A stretch of DNA of 28,415 bases from Paulinella micropora (Eukaryota; Cercozoa; Imbricatea; Euglyphida). The notes under the pieces were generated by a model. The model was not told the DNA's origin. It made no database searches and was given only the letters and a program-made list of their open reading frames with translations. The stretch covers positions 1,627,665-1,656,079 of the forward strand of contig BJOX01000008.1 in NCBI GenBank assembly GCA_009731375.1, written 5' to 3'. The translations under genes were made by a program, and so were the position numbers. Shown here piece after piece: positions 17,731 to 27,601 of the stretch (position 1 is the first letter of the stretch; each line of letters starts with the position of its first letter).

Positions 17731-20424
17731 TCATTCCACCACCTCGAAACGATTACCTTGAGTAGTGTCCGGGTAGGATGACGTATCGGTCTCCGAGGCA
17801 GTGTTGTAGGCCTGAGCTCGACCGAAATTTGGGTTGGAGCTTGCCCACGAGCCTCCTCCTCCTCTGGGTGGGGGGGCTGGAGCTCGAACAGCTCTCCCTC
17901 CATAAGGGGTATATCCCCGACCTCCTCCTCTTCCTCTCTGAGGGGTTCCCTGCCACCTCGAGGCTCCTCTCCATGTTCCTCGTCCTCCTCCTCCTCCTCC
18001 TCCTCCTCGTCCTCCTGCTCCTGCTCCTCCTTCTCGTCCTCTTTGAGAGGCCTTTAAGTTCTTTTGTCTCTCCCTTTCCTCCTTCTTCTCCTTCATCCTC
18101 TTCATGTAGGTAATGATTGCCTCTCGTAACTCCTCATCATCACACATATTGGCATACCAACCTTCGTTCACAGCGGCAATCTGAAGCATATTGAAAAGGC
18201 CCGGTTCCTTGCCTTCCGTCCTGCTCAGAAAATTTGCCCTTGCTGTTGGGTTCTGCCTATCATGATTGAAAGAGCAGTCTCTGTTCTCCATCTGTGCCTT
18301 ACACTGCAAGCCCGCGAACCACCTCCAACATGCGGTCTTCAGGTCTGGCTCTCTCTGTCTCTTCCAACCGGCAACTCTGTTTGTGTACGTGGCTTGTGCG
18401 CCAACAGGTACACCGCCTGCCTGTGCCGTATGTGCCTCCGTGAGCGAGTCCATGTTTGAGCATGCACTCATCACTTCTTGAAACAGTGCTGACGGAGCAA
18501 CGCTTTGAACCGTATTTTCGAACACGTGTGTCTCGAGGAAGTTCTTGGACTTCACTGAGCTAAACGTCGAGCATTGTTGTATGAGCTGAGTAAGCTTACT
18601 CGGGTTAACTGTGTGTAACGCCGAAAAGAAATAGAGGATGATCGACTTGCGGCCATAGAATAGCCCATAGGAGGAAACTACCTCCGTAAGGGTCGCCGCC
18701 AAGCCAACAGCACTCCTCAAACTCATCGCCACTGTCTCAAAGATTTCAAATCCTATGAGAGTACCAGTGCAGAGATGCTGGTATCCATGAGATTGAAAAT
18801 ATGAAATGAGTGTGGCCACCGCCAGTTCACACTGAGCGTCTAGGCCTGTTGCATTGTTTCTCTTAATCTCCTCCTTCTTTCTCAAAAACTTGTACTGTGT
18901 CAGATCAAATCCCTCCGAGACTAGAGATTGGTCAAAAACAGTAACAAGGGCCTCGTATTCCTGCGTTTCGTCGCAAGGAAAAGCCTTCATGCAGGCATTG
19001 ATCTCTTTGAGCTTGCTCAAAAGCGAAGCATCAGAGTCTTTGTCTGAGCTCGTCTTGGCATATAGCATGAGACTTGCCACTCCTCCTTTCTTCCCCTTGA
19101 AGGCATTTATGATGTTCTGTCTGTCCTTCTTCTCCGTGTTTGTGACCACCACCGTAGTTGAGCCCGAGGGTGCAGGGGCTGGTGGGGCAGGAGCTGGTGG
19201 GGTCAAATATGTCGGAGGGTGTGTCTTTGCACCACTCACTTTTGCTTTCATTCTTTCCAGTCTCATCGTCTTCTCGAACTCCTCATTCTCTTTCGCCTTC
19301 TTCTTCTCAGATATCACCAGCTTTTGAGCATGAGTGATAAAGGCCACCAATTCAGAAGCAGATCTGAGAAAATTATATTTCTCCACATATTGGTCAACAC
19401 CTGCTTTGTTGGCGACCGGTGGTGCGTTACTAAGTGATTTAAGGACAGAGTGATCCTTGGTAGGAATCCATCTCTTCCATGCCTCCTTGTGCAGTAACGC
19501 ACCCATCAACAGTCTGATCTTGGTCAGAACTCTGTCGGTCTTCTCTAACTCATCAATCACAGGATGAGTTTCTCCTGCTGCCTTAATGCTTTTTTCCATC
19601 TCTGCCTTCCCCTCCTCCAAGGCCTTTATTTCCATTGTAAAAAAATGAAATATGCCACTCGAGTTTTTCGAACCCAGATTGGTCTTCATTTTTGTTACAT
19701 CGACTGCCTCCTGACCAGTCGCGAGGAATCTGGCCGTTGCTCTTGGGTTTGTGTACTGGAGGTAACCCTCACATCGTGGGCCGTATGTACGTTCCCAAAT
19801 CAGGGTTTGAGTGTACACCCCAAAGATAGCATCGAGTAATTCAAGGTGGGTGTGTGTGTCCCCAAACTTGATATGCTGTATCTTCTTTCTCTCTTCTGGA
19901 TCAGAGACCAGTTTGCCGAGGAGCTGTGCTGTGTTTGATAATAGGATATAGACATCCTTTTTAGCACGACTTTTCTCTCTTCTTTGATCCTGAGGGATCC
20001 ACACATAGGTATCCTTCTCTACCCCCATCTTGTTATCAAACTCTTCTTTAGTGAGGTCATAGTGGTCTTGCACCCACTGTTGTTCCTCCACTGTGATCTC
20101 CTCTCCATCACTATGAATCAAGTCGATCATTTTTCGTCCTCCTCCTCCCGTGTAGGCAGGTGGTAAGGGATTACCATATGCTCCTCCTCCTCCCGTCTCT
20201 TCTTGTTCAAATCCTCCTTCATCTTCGTCTCCTCCATATCTTCCTTCATCATCCCAGCCCTCTTCTACTCCTCCTCCTACTCCTTCATCTCCTCCTCCTT
20301 CATTCAATCCTCCTCCTCCTCCTTCATTCAATCCTCTTCCTCCTCCTCCTCCTCCTGCTTCTTCTTCTTCTCTTCTTTGATCTGCCTCCGAGAATTCACT
20401 CACTTCGGCGGTCTCTGTCGACAT
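17731..20424 (-). CDS. gag-like polyprotein with CCCH finger and RGG tail
   Basis: 897 residues from ATG 20424. The acidic/Gly-rich N-terminus (about 1-90) is encoded by GGA/GAG repeats. A long helical, capsid-like middle part (about 110-640) has no motif I can name. A zinc finger C699-x8-C708-x8-C717-x3-H721 is followed by Arg/Lys-rich sequence and an RGG/Gly-rich tail (about 772-857). Capsid-size length, an RNA-binding C-terminus and position upstream of protease and RT on the same strand identify it as gag, although the usual CCHC knuckle is missing. It would assemble particles and bind element RNA. It ends GAA-TGA-CTG, with the frame open beyond. The coding sequence itself is unbroken. 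Confidence 0.8.
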   Translation of the reverse strand: MSTETAEVSEFSEADQRREEEEAGGGGGGRGLNEGGGGGLNEGGGDEGVGGGVEEGWDDEGRYGGDEDEGGFEQEETGGGGAYGNPLPPAYTGGGGRKMIDLIHSDGEEITVEEQQWVQDHYDLTKEEFDNKMGVEKDTYVWIPQDQRREKSRAKKDVYILLSNTAQLLGKLVSDPEERKKIQHIKFGDTHTHLELLDAIFGVYTQTLIWERTYGPRCEGYLQYTNPRATARFLATGQEAVDVTKMKTNLGSKNSSGIFHFFTMEIKALEEGKAEMEKSIKAAGETHPVIDELEKTDRVLTKIRLLMGALLHKEAWKRWIPTKDHSVLKSLSNAPPVANKAGVDQYVEKYNFLRSASELVAFITHAQKLVISEKKKAKENEEFEKTMRLERMKAKVSGAKTHPPTYLTPPAPAPPAPAPSGSTTVVVTNTEKKDRQNIINAFKGKKGGVASLMLYAKTSSDKDSDASLLSKLKEINACMKAFPCDETQEYEALVTVFDQSLVSEGFDLTQYKFLRKKEEIKRNNATGLDAQCELAVATLISYFQSHGYQHLCTGTLIGFEIFETVAMSLRSAVGLAATLTEVVSSYGLFYGRKSIILYFFSALHTVNPSKLTQLIQQCSTFSSVKSKNFLETHVFENTVQSVAPSALFQEVMSACSNMDSLTEAHTAQAGGVPVGAQATYTNRVAGWKRQREPDLKTACWRWFAGLQCKAQMENRDCSFNHDRQNPTARANFLSRTEGKEPGLFNMLQIAAVNEGWYANMCDDEELREAIITYMKRMKEKKEERERQKNLKASQRGREGGAGAGGRGGGGGGGGRGTWRGASRWQGTPQRGRGGGRGYTPYGGRAVRAPAPPPRGGGGSWASSNPNFGRAQAYNTASETDTSSYPDTTQGNRFEVVE

Positions 20425-21180
20425 GATGTCGTAGTAGTGATCAACAGGAGGACAGTGTCAGCTCCTATGTTTGGTTTTTGTTCGTTTGTGTTCTGTTCCT
20501 CCTTCAGTCGATTGACTAGTGAAGAGAGAAACTAATAGAGAGGGTAGGATAAGATTCCCTGTCCTCTATGAAACACTGTTTGTATGTTTGTTTTTGTTTG
20601 AGAAAAATAGTCTTTGAGACTTTCTCCGATTTCTTGTTCTCCTTACTCAGATTACTTTCTCCTCCTTCTTTTCTATATTGTATCTAGTATGAGGCACTTG
20701 GACCTACACACAGATAGTAATAGAGAAGCTAGAAAAGCTCTCCTTGAGAAGTCGACAGTCGGTCGGATAGGTTCTCAGACCTACCTTTAGAAAACGATCA
20801 GAGATTTGCAAAAATACTCTGACGTATGTGTGAGATAATGCAGATAAATGCACAAACTAGAAGGGTAGAGTGTTGTGCTCCTGTCCCTATGCTTGTTTGT
20901 GTTTTGTGTGTGTTCCTTCACTCTTCTGTCCACCTCCTTCTTCTTGGTCTCTGTGTGAGAACAGCAAGAACGACAGAGAGTTTGTATCTGATGTCTCCTT
21001 GTGAGCACACAGATATGGATTGGGCTAGAGGGTACGAGACACCTGCTTGAGACCAATCAAATTATTTGTTTTGTGAAAGAGTTATGAGGGAGCTGTGTTG
21101 GAGTATTTGTTTTCGTCTGACGTCCCCGTGTGAGACAGGTCAGTGAAAATTCACTCTGTTGCCTGTGTGGCAAAGCAGAA
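20425..21180 (-). other. element 5' leader between LTR and gag
   Basis: About 750 bp with no convincing frame. It contains pyrimidine/purine-biased stretches and repeated tgtgt/gttttg blocks. On the minus strand it is the untranslated leader of gag. Promoter motifs are not recognisable. Confidence 0.5.
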
Positions 21181-21197
21181 AGAAATCACCCTCTCCA
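21181..21197 (-). promoter_or_regulatory. candidate primer-binding site
   Basis: On the minus strand, two bases after the LTR end (CATTACA-TT), the sequence TGGAGAGGGTGATTTCT starts with TGG, as expected for complementarity to a tRNA CCA end. The tRNA is not identified. Confidence 0.4.
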
Positions 21198-21199
21198 AA

Positions 21200-21319
21200 T
21201 GTAATGCCCCCAACGATAGCTCGTAAAAAGTCGGTAATACAACCAAACACAGTCCTCAAAAGATGAGAATGATGTCTTGTTATATTAGCTCAGTGAAGCC
21301 AAAAAGGAAAACGGCAACA
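21200..21319. repeat. right 120-bp LTR-like repeat
   Basis: It starts TGTAATGCCCCC and ends GGCAACA. Five differences from 10504-10623, no length change. For the minus-strand gag-RT block it is the 5' LTR. Confidence 0.82.
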
Positions 21320-21433
21320 GACCTGAGGAATAAAATGGCATCAGGTCCAATCCGGACAAAGAATACTGAAAAACAAGTTGGTGCACCTGTCACCAGGAAA
21401 AGGTACTTTTTACCGGCTATCCGGGGGTGATGC
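21320..21433 (+). pseudogene. fragment of the RT-integrase linker of pol
   Basis: Plus-strand sequence encoding SGPIRTKNTEKQVGAPVT and RKRYFLPAIRG then a stop. It is a close relative of the linker at the end of the minus-strand RT frame (14210-14340) but in opposite orientation, and is fused directly to the CA end of the right LTR. Confidence 0.8.
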
Positions 21434-21435
21434 CT

Positions 21436-21490
21436 ACATAACCCTTAACCCGGCGAGCGCCACATTTGTGGATCATTTCCACAAATGTTG
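21436..21490. repeat. dispersed hairpin sequence, second copy
   Basis: AACCCTTAACCCGGCGAGCG leads into a perfect 11-bp stem ACATTTGTGGA (21462-21472), loop TCATT, TCCACAAATGT (21478-21488). The first copy at 10449-10486 stops in the loop. It might be a DNA-transposon terminus (CCCTT start next to TTAA in the left copy), but this is a guess. Confidence 0.5.
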
Positions 21491-22126
21491 CAGTGTTTTT
21501 CAAACTGAATAAAATCATCGTTTCTCAACGTAGTAGTAATAATACTGAAATAAGCGGGATATCAATACTATGCTTTCAAGACATGCTATCGATACGTCAA
21601 GGTACTACGGGAGCCTCCGGTAAAGTCTTATTATCGGGAAGTGACTTGATTATGTTATGAATGTTAATCACTGATCAAAAATCATACTCTGAGGTGCCAC
21701 TATGACCAGTTTTTTTCGGCTTTTCGGGACCACATTTTTTGAGGAAATCACCACTTTTGAAAGTTCCACCTTCATGTCTGCACACCGGGCCCTGAGCTTC
21801 GGAAAATCAGTGTGACACTGTGTTCCGTCACTGAGGGAATTTGGTGAAAACTTGATATGCCCAACAAAAAGCAGCCTACGGTCCGACACAGTGGCGTACG
21901 GATTGCCTCTGAGATTCTGGCCTTAAGTACAAAATTTGAATGGAGGAGCGGGAATTCGACGAGGGTGGGTCTGGGGAAGGCAATGGGCAGAAAAGTCACT
22001 GCACAAACGTGCGGTCGATTTGACGAGTAAGTCGACTTTCATTTACACACACTTTTTTTTTCCATGAGGAAAAAAAAGAACCTCTAGAAGCTAGAGAAGA
22101 TGCGAAGGCGGCTAGCTGTAGAGGGA

Positions 22127-22128
<2 letters not shown>
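21491..22128. other. unique sequence, no gene seen
   Basis: About 640 bp of mixed composition. Short minus-strand frames (21668-21999) have no recognisable similarity. Confidence 0.4.

Positions 22129-22166
<38 letters not shown>
22129..22166. repeat. (ATT)n array before SINE copy 2
   Basis: ATT trinucleotides directly 5' of the truncated SINE head. Confidence 0.95.
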
Positions 22167-22167
<1 letters not shown>

Positions 22168-22365
22168 CATCTGGGCCCTGTCGCCAGTTCGATTCCCGTC
22201 GGTGCCACCAGTATTTTCATTGAACATACCGGTCCGTCTGGAAGTGTTGGAACTGCCCGTGCGGGGGTGTCATTAGAGCCTATCGTCAATTCTTCGTACT
22301 CCCCTCACGGGTGAGACGATGGAGGCGCATGTGCGAATTTGCATCAGCCATTGACAGAGAAGCAC
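22167..22365 (+). mobile_element. tRNA-derived SINE, copy 2 (5'-truncated head)
   Basis: It begins CCATCTGGGCCCTGTCGCC, so the A box is missing. The B box GTTCGATTCC and the CGGTGCCACCA end are intact. The body matches copy 1 without its 37-bp internal duplication, and ends AGAAGCACT before the ATT tail. Confidence 0.88.
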
Positions 22366-22468
<103 letters not shown>

Positions 22469-23363
22469 NNNNNNNNNNNNNNNNNNNNNNNNNNNNNNNN
22501 NNNNNNNNNNNNNNNNNNNNNNNNNNNNNNNNNNNNNNNNNNNNNNNNNNNNNNNNNNNNNNNNNNNNNNNNNNNNNNNNNNNNNNNNNNNNNNNNNNNN
22601 NNNNNNNNNNNNNNNNNNNNNNNNNNNNNNNNNNNNNNNNNNNNNNNNNNNNNNNNNNNNNNNNNNNNNNNNNNNNNNNNNNNNNNNNNNNNNNNNNNNN
22701 NNNNNNNNNNNNNNNNNNNNNNNNNNNNNNNNNNNNNNNNNNNNNNNNNNNNNNNNNNNNNNNNNNNNNNNNNNNNNNNNNNNNNNNNNNNNNNNNNNNN
22801 NNNNNNNNNNNNNNNNNNNNNNNNNNNNNNNNNNNNNNNNNNNNNNNNNNNNNNNNNNNNNNNNNNNNNNNNNNNNNNNNNNNNNNNNNNNNNNNNNNNN
22901 NNNNNNNNNNNNNNNNNNNNNNNNNNNNNNNNNNNNNNNNNNNNNNNNNNNNNNNNNNNNNNNNNNNNNNNNNNNNNNNNNNNNNNNNNNNNNNNNNNNN
23001 NNNNNNNNNNNNNNNNNNNNNNNNNNNNNNNNNNNNNNNNNNNNNNNNNNNNNNNNNNNNNNNNNNNNNNNNNNNNNNNNNNNNNNNNNNNNNNNNNNNN
23101 NNNNNNNNNNNNNNNNNNNNNNNNNNNNNNNNNNNNNNNNNNNNNNNNNNNNNNNNNNNNNNNNNNNNNNNNNNNNNNNNNNNNNNNNNNNNNNNNNNNN
23201 NNNNNNNNNNNNNNNNNNNNNNNNNNNNNNNNNNNNNNNNNNNNNNNNNNNNNNNNNNNNNNNNNNNNNNNNNNNNNNNNNNNNNNNNNNNNNNNNNNNN
23301 NNNNNNNNNNNNNNNNNNNNNNNNNNNNNNNNNNNNNNNNNNNNNNNNNNNNNNNNNNNNNNN

Positions 23364-23539
23364 TCATTGAACATACCGGCCCGTCTGGAAGTGTTGGAAC
23401 TGCCCTTGCGGGGGTGTCATTAGAGCTTATCGTCAATTCTTCGTACTCCCCTCACGGGTGAGACGATGGAGGCGCATGTGCAGAAATGCATCAGCCATTG
23501 ACAGAGAAGCACTATTATTATTATTATTATTATTATTAT
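23364..23539 (+). mobile_element. tRNA-derived SINE, copy 3 (head in gap)
   Basis: Body from TCATTGAACATACCGG to AGAAGCACT, then (ATT)n 23514-23539. The tRNA-like head would lie in the assembly gap. In the body it is closer to copy 1 (TTGCGGGGGTG, GCAGAAATGCATC) than to copy 2. Confidence 0.88.
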
Positions 23540-23540
23540 T

Positions 23541-24078
23541 TACAGAAAGCAAGGTTTAATGAGAAAGAGACGAAAAACAATAAAGAAGAGCTTAATTCAA
23601 ATGAATTCTGGTTCCAAGGAACTACAGTACAAGCTCATAAGGAAAACTGGCACTAAAGTTCAACAGAAAGCTCCTGGAAAGAATCAAATGGACGAGAAAA
23701 GAAAGAGAAAAGAGAGAGAAAGAAAGAAAGGACAAAGAGAAAAAGAAGAAACAAGGGAAAAGATAGAGAACGAAGACAAAAAAACAACAAAGAATGATTA
23801 AAAAACAAAACACAAAAGAGAACAGAAACAAAAAACAAAAGAAACAAAAAACAAAAGAAACAAAAGAAACAAAAACAAGACAAAAAGACAACAACAGAGG
23901 CAGCGACAAACACAAAAAGCAAACACAAACAAACAAACACAAGGCCAGACAGGGGCAAGGGAGACGATACTGAACTAAAAGGCAAGAGCAGAAGGCGCCG
24001 GCAGAGGTCAGACATAACTAACAATGGGCGCAAGTGAGATCAATTGATAGTCAGTGAGACAGACCTTAAGGAAACTGC
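23541..24078 (-). repeat. A-tailed repeat family, unit 1 (full length)
   Basis: In minus orientation it starts GCAGTTTCCTTAAGG and ends CTTGCTTTCTGTAAA. Similar in extent to unit 4. In the plus orientation it holds a Lys/Arg-rich frame (MRKRRKTIKKSLIQMNSGSK onward). Confidence 0.75.
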
Positions 24079-24240
24079 TTTTTTTTTTTTTTTAACAGTA
24101 AGCAAGGTTTAATGAGAAAGAGACGAAAAAAATTAAGAAGATCTGAATTCAAAATGAATTCTGGTTCCAAGGAACGACAGTACAAGCTCATAAGGAAATC
24201 TGGAACTAAGGTTCGACAGAAATCTCATGGAAAGAGTAAA
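24079..24240 (-). repeat. A-tailed repeat family, unit 2 (5'-truncated)
   Basis: It opens on the plus strand with T15 then AACAGTAAGCAAGG. Only the 3' (tail-proximal) 150 bp of the family is present. Confidence 0.75.
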
Positions 24241-24458
24241 TTTTTTTTATTTTTTTTCACAGTAAGCAAGGTTTAATGAGAAAAAAAAGAAAAAATAAAG
24301 AAGAGCTTAATTCAAATGAATTCTGGTTCCAAGGAACGACAAGCTCATGAGGAAAACTGGAACACAGGTTCAACAGAAAGCTCCTGGAAAGAACAAAATG
24401 GACGAGAAAAGAAAGAGAAAAGAGAGAGAGAAAGAAAGGGACAAAAAGAAAAAAGAAC
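24241..24458 (-). repeat. A-tailed repeat family, unit 3 (5'-truncated)
   Basis: It opens with T-rich sequence then CACAGTAAGCAAGG. About 200 bp of the tail-proximal part. Confidence 0.75.
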
Positions 24459-25007
24459 TTTTTTTTAACAGTAAGCAAGGTTTGATGAGAAAGAGACGAA
24501 AAAAAATAAAGAAGAGCTTAATTCAAATGAATTCTGGTTCCAAGGAACGACAGTACAAGCTCATAAGGAAATCTGGAACTAAGGTTCAACAGAAAACTCC
24601 TGGAAAGAATAAAATGGACAAGAAAAGAAAGAGAAAAAGATAGAAATAAAGAAAGAAAGGGACAGAGAAAAAGAAAAAAACAAGGAAAAGAATAGAGAAC
24701 GAAGACAAAAAACAACAAAGAATGATTAAAAAACAAAACACAAAAGAGAATAGAAACAAAAAACAAAAAGAAACAAAAAACAAAAGAAACGAAAGAAACA
24801 AAAACAATACAAAAAGACAACACCAGAGGCAGCGACAAACACCAAAGGCAAACACAAACAAACAAACACAAGGCCAGACAGGGGCAAGGGAGACGATACT
24901 GAACTAGAAGGCAAGAGCAGAAAGCGCCGGCAGAGGTCAGACATAACTAACAATGGGCGCAAGTGAGATCAATTGACAGTCAGTGAGACCGCTCTTAAGG
25001 AAACTGC
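24459..25007 (-). repeat. A-tailed repeat family, unit 4 (full length)
   Basis: It opens with a T run then AACAGTAAGCAAGG and ends CTTAAGGAAACTGC, the same end as unit 1. The middle is made of AAC/AAAG-rich short repeats. Confidence 0.75.
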
Positions 25008-25372
25008 AGCACACCTAACGCAATTCACTCGCACCCAGAGGCTGTCGTAGCCAGGAGGGTGGTGTGCAGAGCGTAGTAAGGCTCGACGTGGCGTACTCGC
25101 GACGCGATTATGCCGAGTGCTGCAAAATCCATAAGGACCAGCCCAAGCCTGGCAACCTCATAGACATGCAGCCTCAAGCTCGTCGAGCCAAACCACTCCG
25201 CACCCCACCCCCCTCATCGACCAGAAGAAACTCCACAAGCCACAACCATAAAGATAAAGCTATACCGTACATGAACATGACCAAACCTAACAAGCAGCAG
25301 CATGTAAAAAAAACGAAAAAAGAAAACAAAAGGGAAAAGAAAGAGAAAAAAAGGGAGAACCTTGCATACGGT

Positions 25373-25407
<35 letters not shown>

Positions 25408-25647
25408 AAGAAGAAGAAGAAGAAGATAGAGAGAAAGGATAAGAAAGAGACGAACTTCCTCATCATTTCACTCAAGATCTCTGGATCGGCGAACAGTGTA
25501 GGACTCGGGTTAAGACCGCAAAAGAACCCCCTACCCACTAAACAAAAAGGGGCCCTGTAAAAACTCGCGGAAGGAGAAAAATAGGCCCTCCCAAAAAATG
25601 CAGTTAAGCACGAACGCCTGAGGGGGCTAAAGGCTATGCCCGAGAAA
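25008..25647. other. unique sequence with A- and GA-rich parts
   Basis: A plus frame (25064-25429) reads VRLDVAYSRRDYAECCKIHK then becomes Lys/Arg repeat. A minus frame near 25450-25540 reads GFFCGLNPSPTLFADPE. Either could be a remnant of the DIRS-like element; neither is convincing. Confidence 0.3.
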
Positions 25648-25648
25648 G

Positions 25649-25695
<47 letters not shown>

Positions 25696-25757
25696 CACTA
25701 CTACCACTACTACTACCACTACTACCACTACTACTACTGCTACTACTACTACTACTG

Positions 25758-25798
<41 letters not shown>

Positions 25799-25818
25799 GC
25801 TACTACTGCTACTACTAC
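25648..25818. repeat. (TAC)n array
   Basis: About 170 bp of TAC with CAC and TGC variants. PolyTyr and antisense polyVal frames are artefacts. Confidence 0.97.
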
Positions 25819-25946
25819 TTTTACTACGGGAACGAGTGGAAAAAGATCAGTCCCAGGGGGCAAAAAGTTGAAGAAATGGTCCAAAGAAGAGCAGACCCAG
25901 AGCAAGAAACAAAAAACGGTGAAGGAAACATCCCAAGACAAAACCT

Positions 25947-25990
<44 letters not shown>

Positions 25991-26011
25991 GCGGAGAAAC
26001 AGAGAGAGAAT

Positions 26012-26809
26012 AAATTCCTCGTGCCACGGAATCCCCAGAAACTTATAGAGGCTATCGAATTTCAACCTGAGCGCCCTGGCTTCCTTCCAGGAAGCGCAGA
26101 CGACGTCACTGTTATCGACATAAAGCTTCATTGGGATAGACTTGTAGAGAAAGATGGACTCGAGGGCTCTAGCATAACGATTCCAGCCGTCGGCGGCATA
26201 GACGCCCCCAAACCCGGGCACAAGAAGAACGAAGTTTACAAGGTCGCCGTTGACGGGGTCTCTGCACGAAGAAACCTGTTGCCAGAAGTGCGAAGGCAGC
26301 AACGGGGTCTGGTTGTAAGCAGACTTGACATCTGCCCCAAAGACGACACAACCGGGACCGGCTTGGATGATCCTAGCCATCTGCATGTCGTGCGTATAAT
26401 ACTCTACCCAATCATCCGTTCTCGGGCAAAGCTGATTGAAGGAGAGAAAACGGGGAAAGGAAAGGTCATTGATTAACCTCCTTTCTCCATTCTCAGGATG
26501 CCACTCATCTTTCGGGATGGCATGCTCACGCGTGACTATGGCTTGATGACTGCAAGCCTTGTTCGGAAAGGGAGGCCTCGTGAACGGGCCAGCCATGAAG
26601 CCTTTCTCAACTGCTTTCATGTTGGCGTCATAGATCTGACGGTTGTCTTCCTCTGAGAGGGCACGAGCAAGAGAATAATCGCGTAAGAATTCTCCTGTGC
26701 CTCTATAGTGGGTGTCAGTGCCCGTAAGGAATCCCTCAAGCCAAACGACCTCTGCTTCCGGCAAGCAAAGCTTAGCAAGGCCCACGATATTGTCTACTTT
26801 GAAGACAGA
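26012..26809 (-). pseudogene. DIRS-like reverse transcriptase, decayed
   Basis: Numbering from the GTG at 26785. Motifs: KGFMAGPF (61-68), HAIPKDEW (88-95), RRLINDLSF (102-110), GADVKSAYNQTPLLPSHFWQ with catalytic D152, VPGFGGVYAADGWNRYARAL (the PFG-like turn and following helix), LYVDNSDVV (221-229), LYKFLGIPW (246-254). This order fits the alveolate/DIRS RT pattern as I know it. The second catalytic Asp of the expected DD is Asn. The frame then runs into a (GA)n array at 25951-26012. A stop lies at 26810-26812 upstream. RNase H and tyrosine recombinase are not seen. Confidence 0.78.
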
Positions 26810-27350
26810 TTATATGGTTTAATAACACCATTCCAAACCGGCAAAACCTCACGTTTGCCCGGCTGAAACCTCTTGTCACCCTCATTGCAACCAAAGAAAT
26901 GGATATTCCTACCTCTCCCCCTCTGAAACCTAAAGTCTACCAGAGCTATACCCGACCTGCAAGCCGCGAGAAGAGTCACGAACGAACCAAACATGCGTGG
27001 TGTAAGGTTCGAAACACAAAAGTTCCACCTTGCCGTGAAACCCTACCAACGCAACTACTCTGGCCTGTCGTAGCCTAGGTATAAGGGAGGAAAGAGAAAT
27101 AGAGGGAGAGGCAGGAAGGATGAAAGACCAGAAGGGAAAGTCATGCCACCAGGTGTCTCCACTCTCCAACTCTGACAACAGAGAAGGGAGGGAATCAACG
27201 GACACGATCCCAGCTGTCAACAGATCAGAAGGCACAGAGGGGGAGACTGAAATCCCAACACTGCACGACAAAGAAGAGACCTTGGACGGGGGAAGAGAGC
27301 GAACCAAAGCGCCCATCTCTTCCTCAGCCTCAGTCTTGGCAATTTCCCAA
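26794..27350 (-). pseudogene. upstream part of the DIRS-like frame, frameshifted
   Basis: Two overlapping minus frames. One (27350 to about 26950) reads WWHDFPFWSFILPASPSI and VVALVGFHGKVELLCFEPY. The other (26994-26794) reads VDFRFQRGRGRNIHFFGCNE and PGKREVLPVWNGVIKPYNLS, then stops just where the RT frame opens. Composition and placement suggest one ancestral coding region broken by frameshifts, though an intron is possible. Confidence 0.5.
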
Positions 27351-27407
27351 ATCCACCTAGGGAAAGGGACGAAAAAGGAAGCAGAAGTGAGAGAAGGAGA
27401 AGCAGAG

Positions 27408-27411
<4 letters not shown>

Positions 27412-27480
<69 letters not shown>

Positions 27481-27559
27481 GAGAGAAAGAGAGAAAGAGA
27501 GAAAGAGAGAAAGAGAGAAAGAAAGAGAGAAAGAAAGAGAGAAAGAAAGAGAGAAAGAG

Positions 27560-27601
<42 letters not shown>
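27412..27601. repeat. (GA)n/(GAAA)n array
   Basis: Purine array. The Glu/Arg and Leu/Ser frames here are artefacts. Confidence 0.97.

Larger units (their letters stand above)
10504..21319 (-). mobile_element. rearranged Ty3/gypsy-like LTR retrotransposon
   Basis: Bounded by two 120-bp direct repeats with TG...CA ends. gag, protease and RT/RNase H run right to left, while the integrase block runs left to right beside the left repeat. A candidate primer-binding site starting TGG lies two bases inside the right LTR. No polypurine tract is seen beside the left LTR and there is no target-site duplication. The order therefore does not reflect simple insertion of an intact element. Confidence 0.75.

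Noticed and set aside
20160-20426. Plus-strand Leu-rich frames
   Set aside because: They are shadows of the Gly/Glu-rich start of gag on the other strand.
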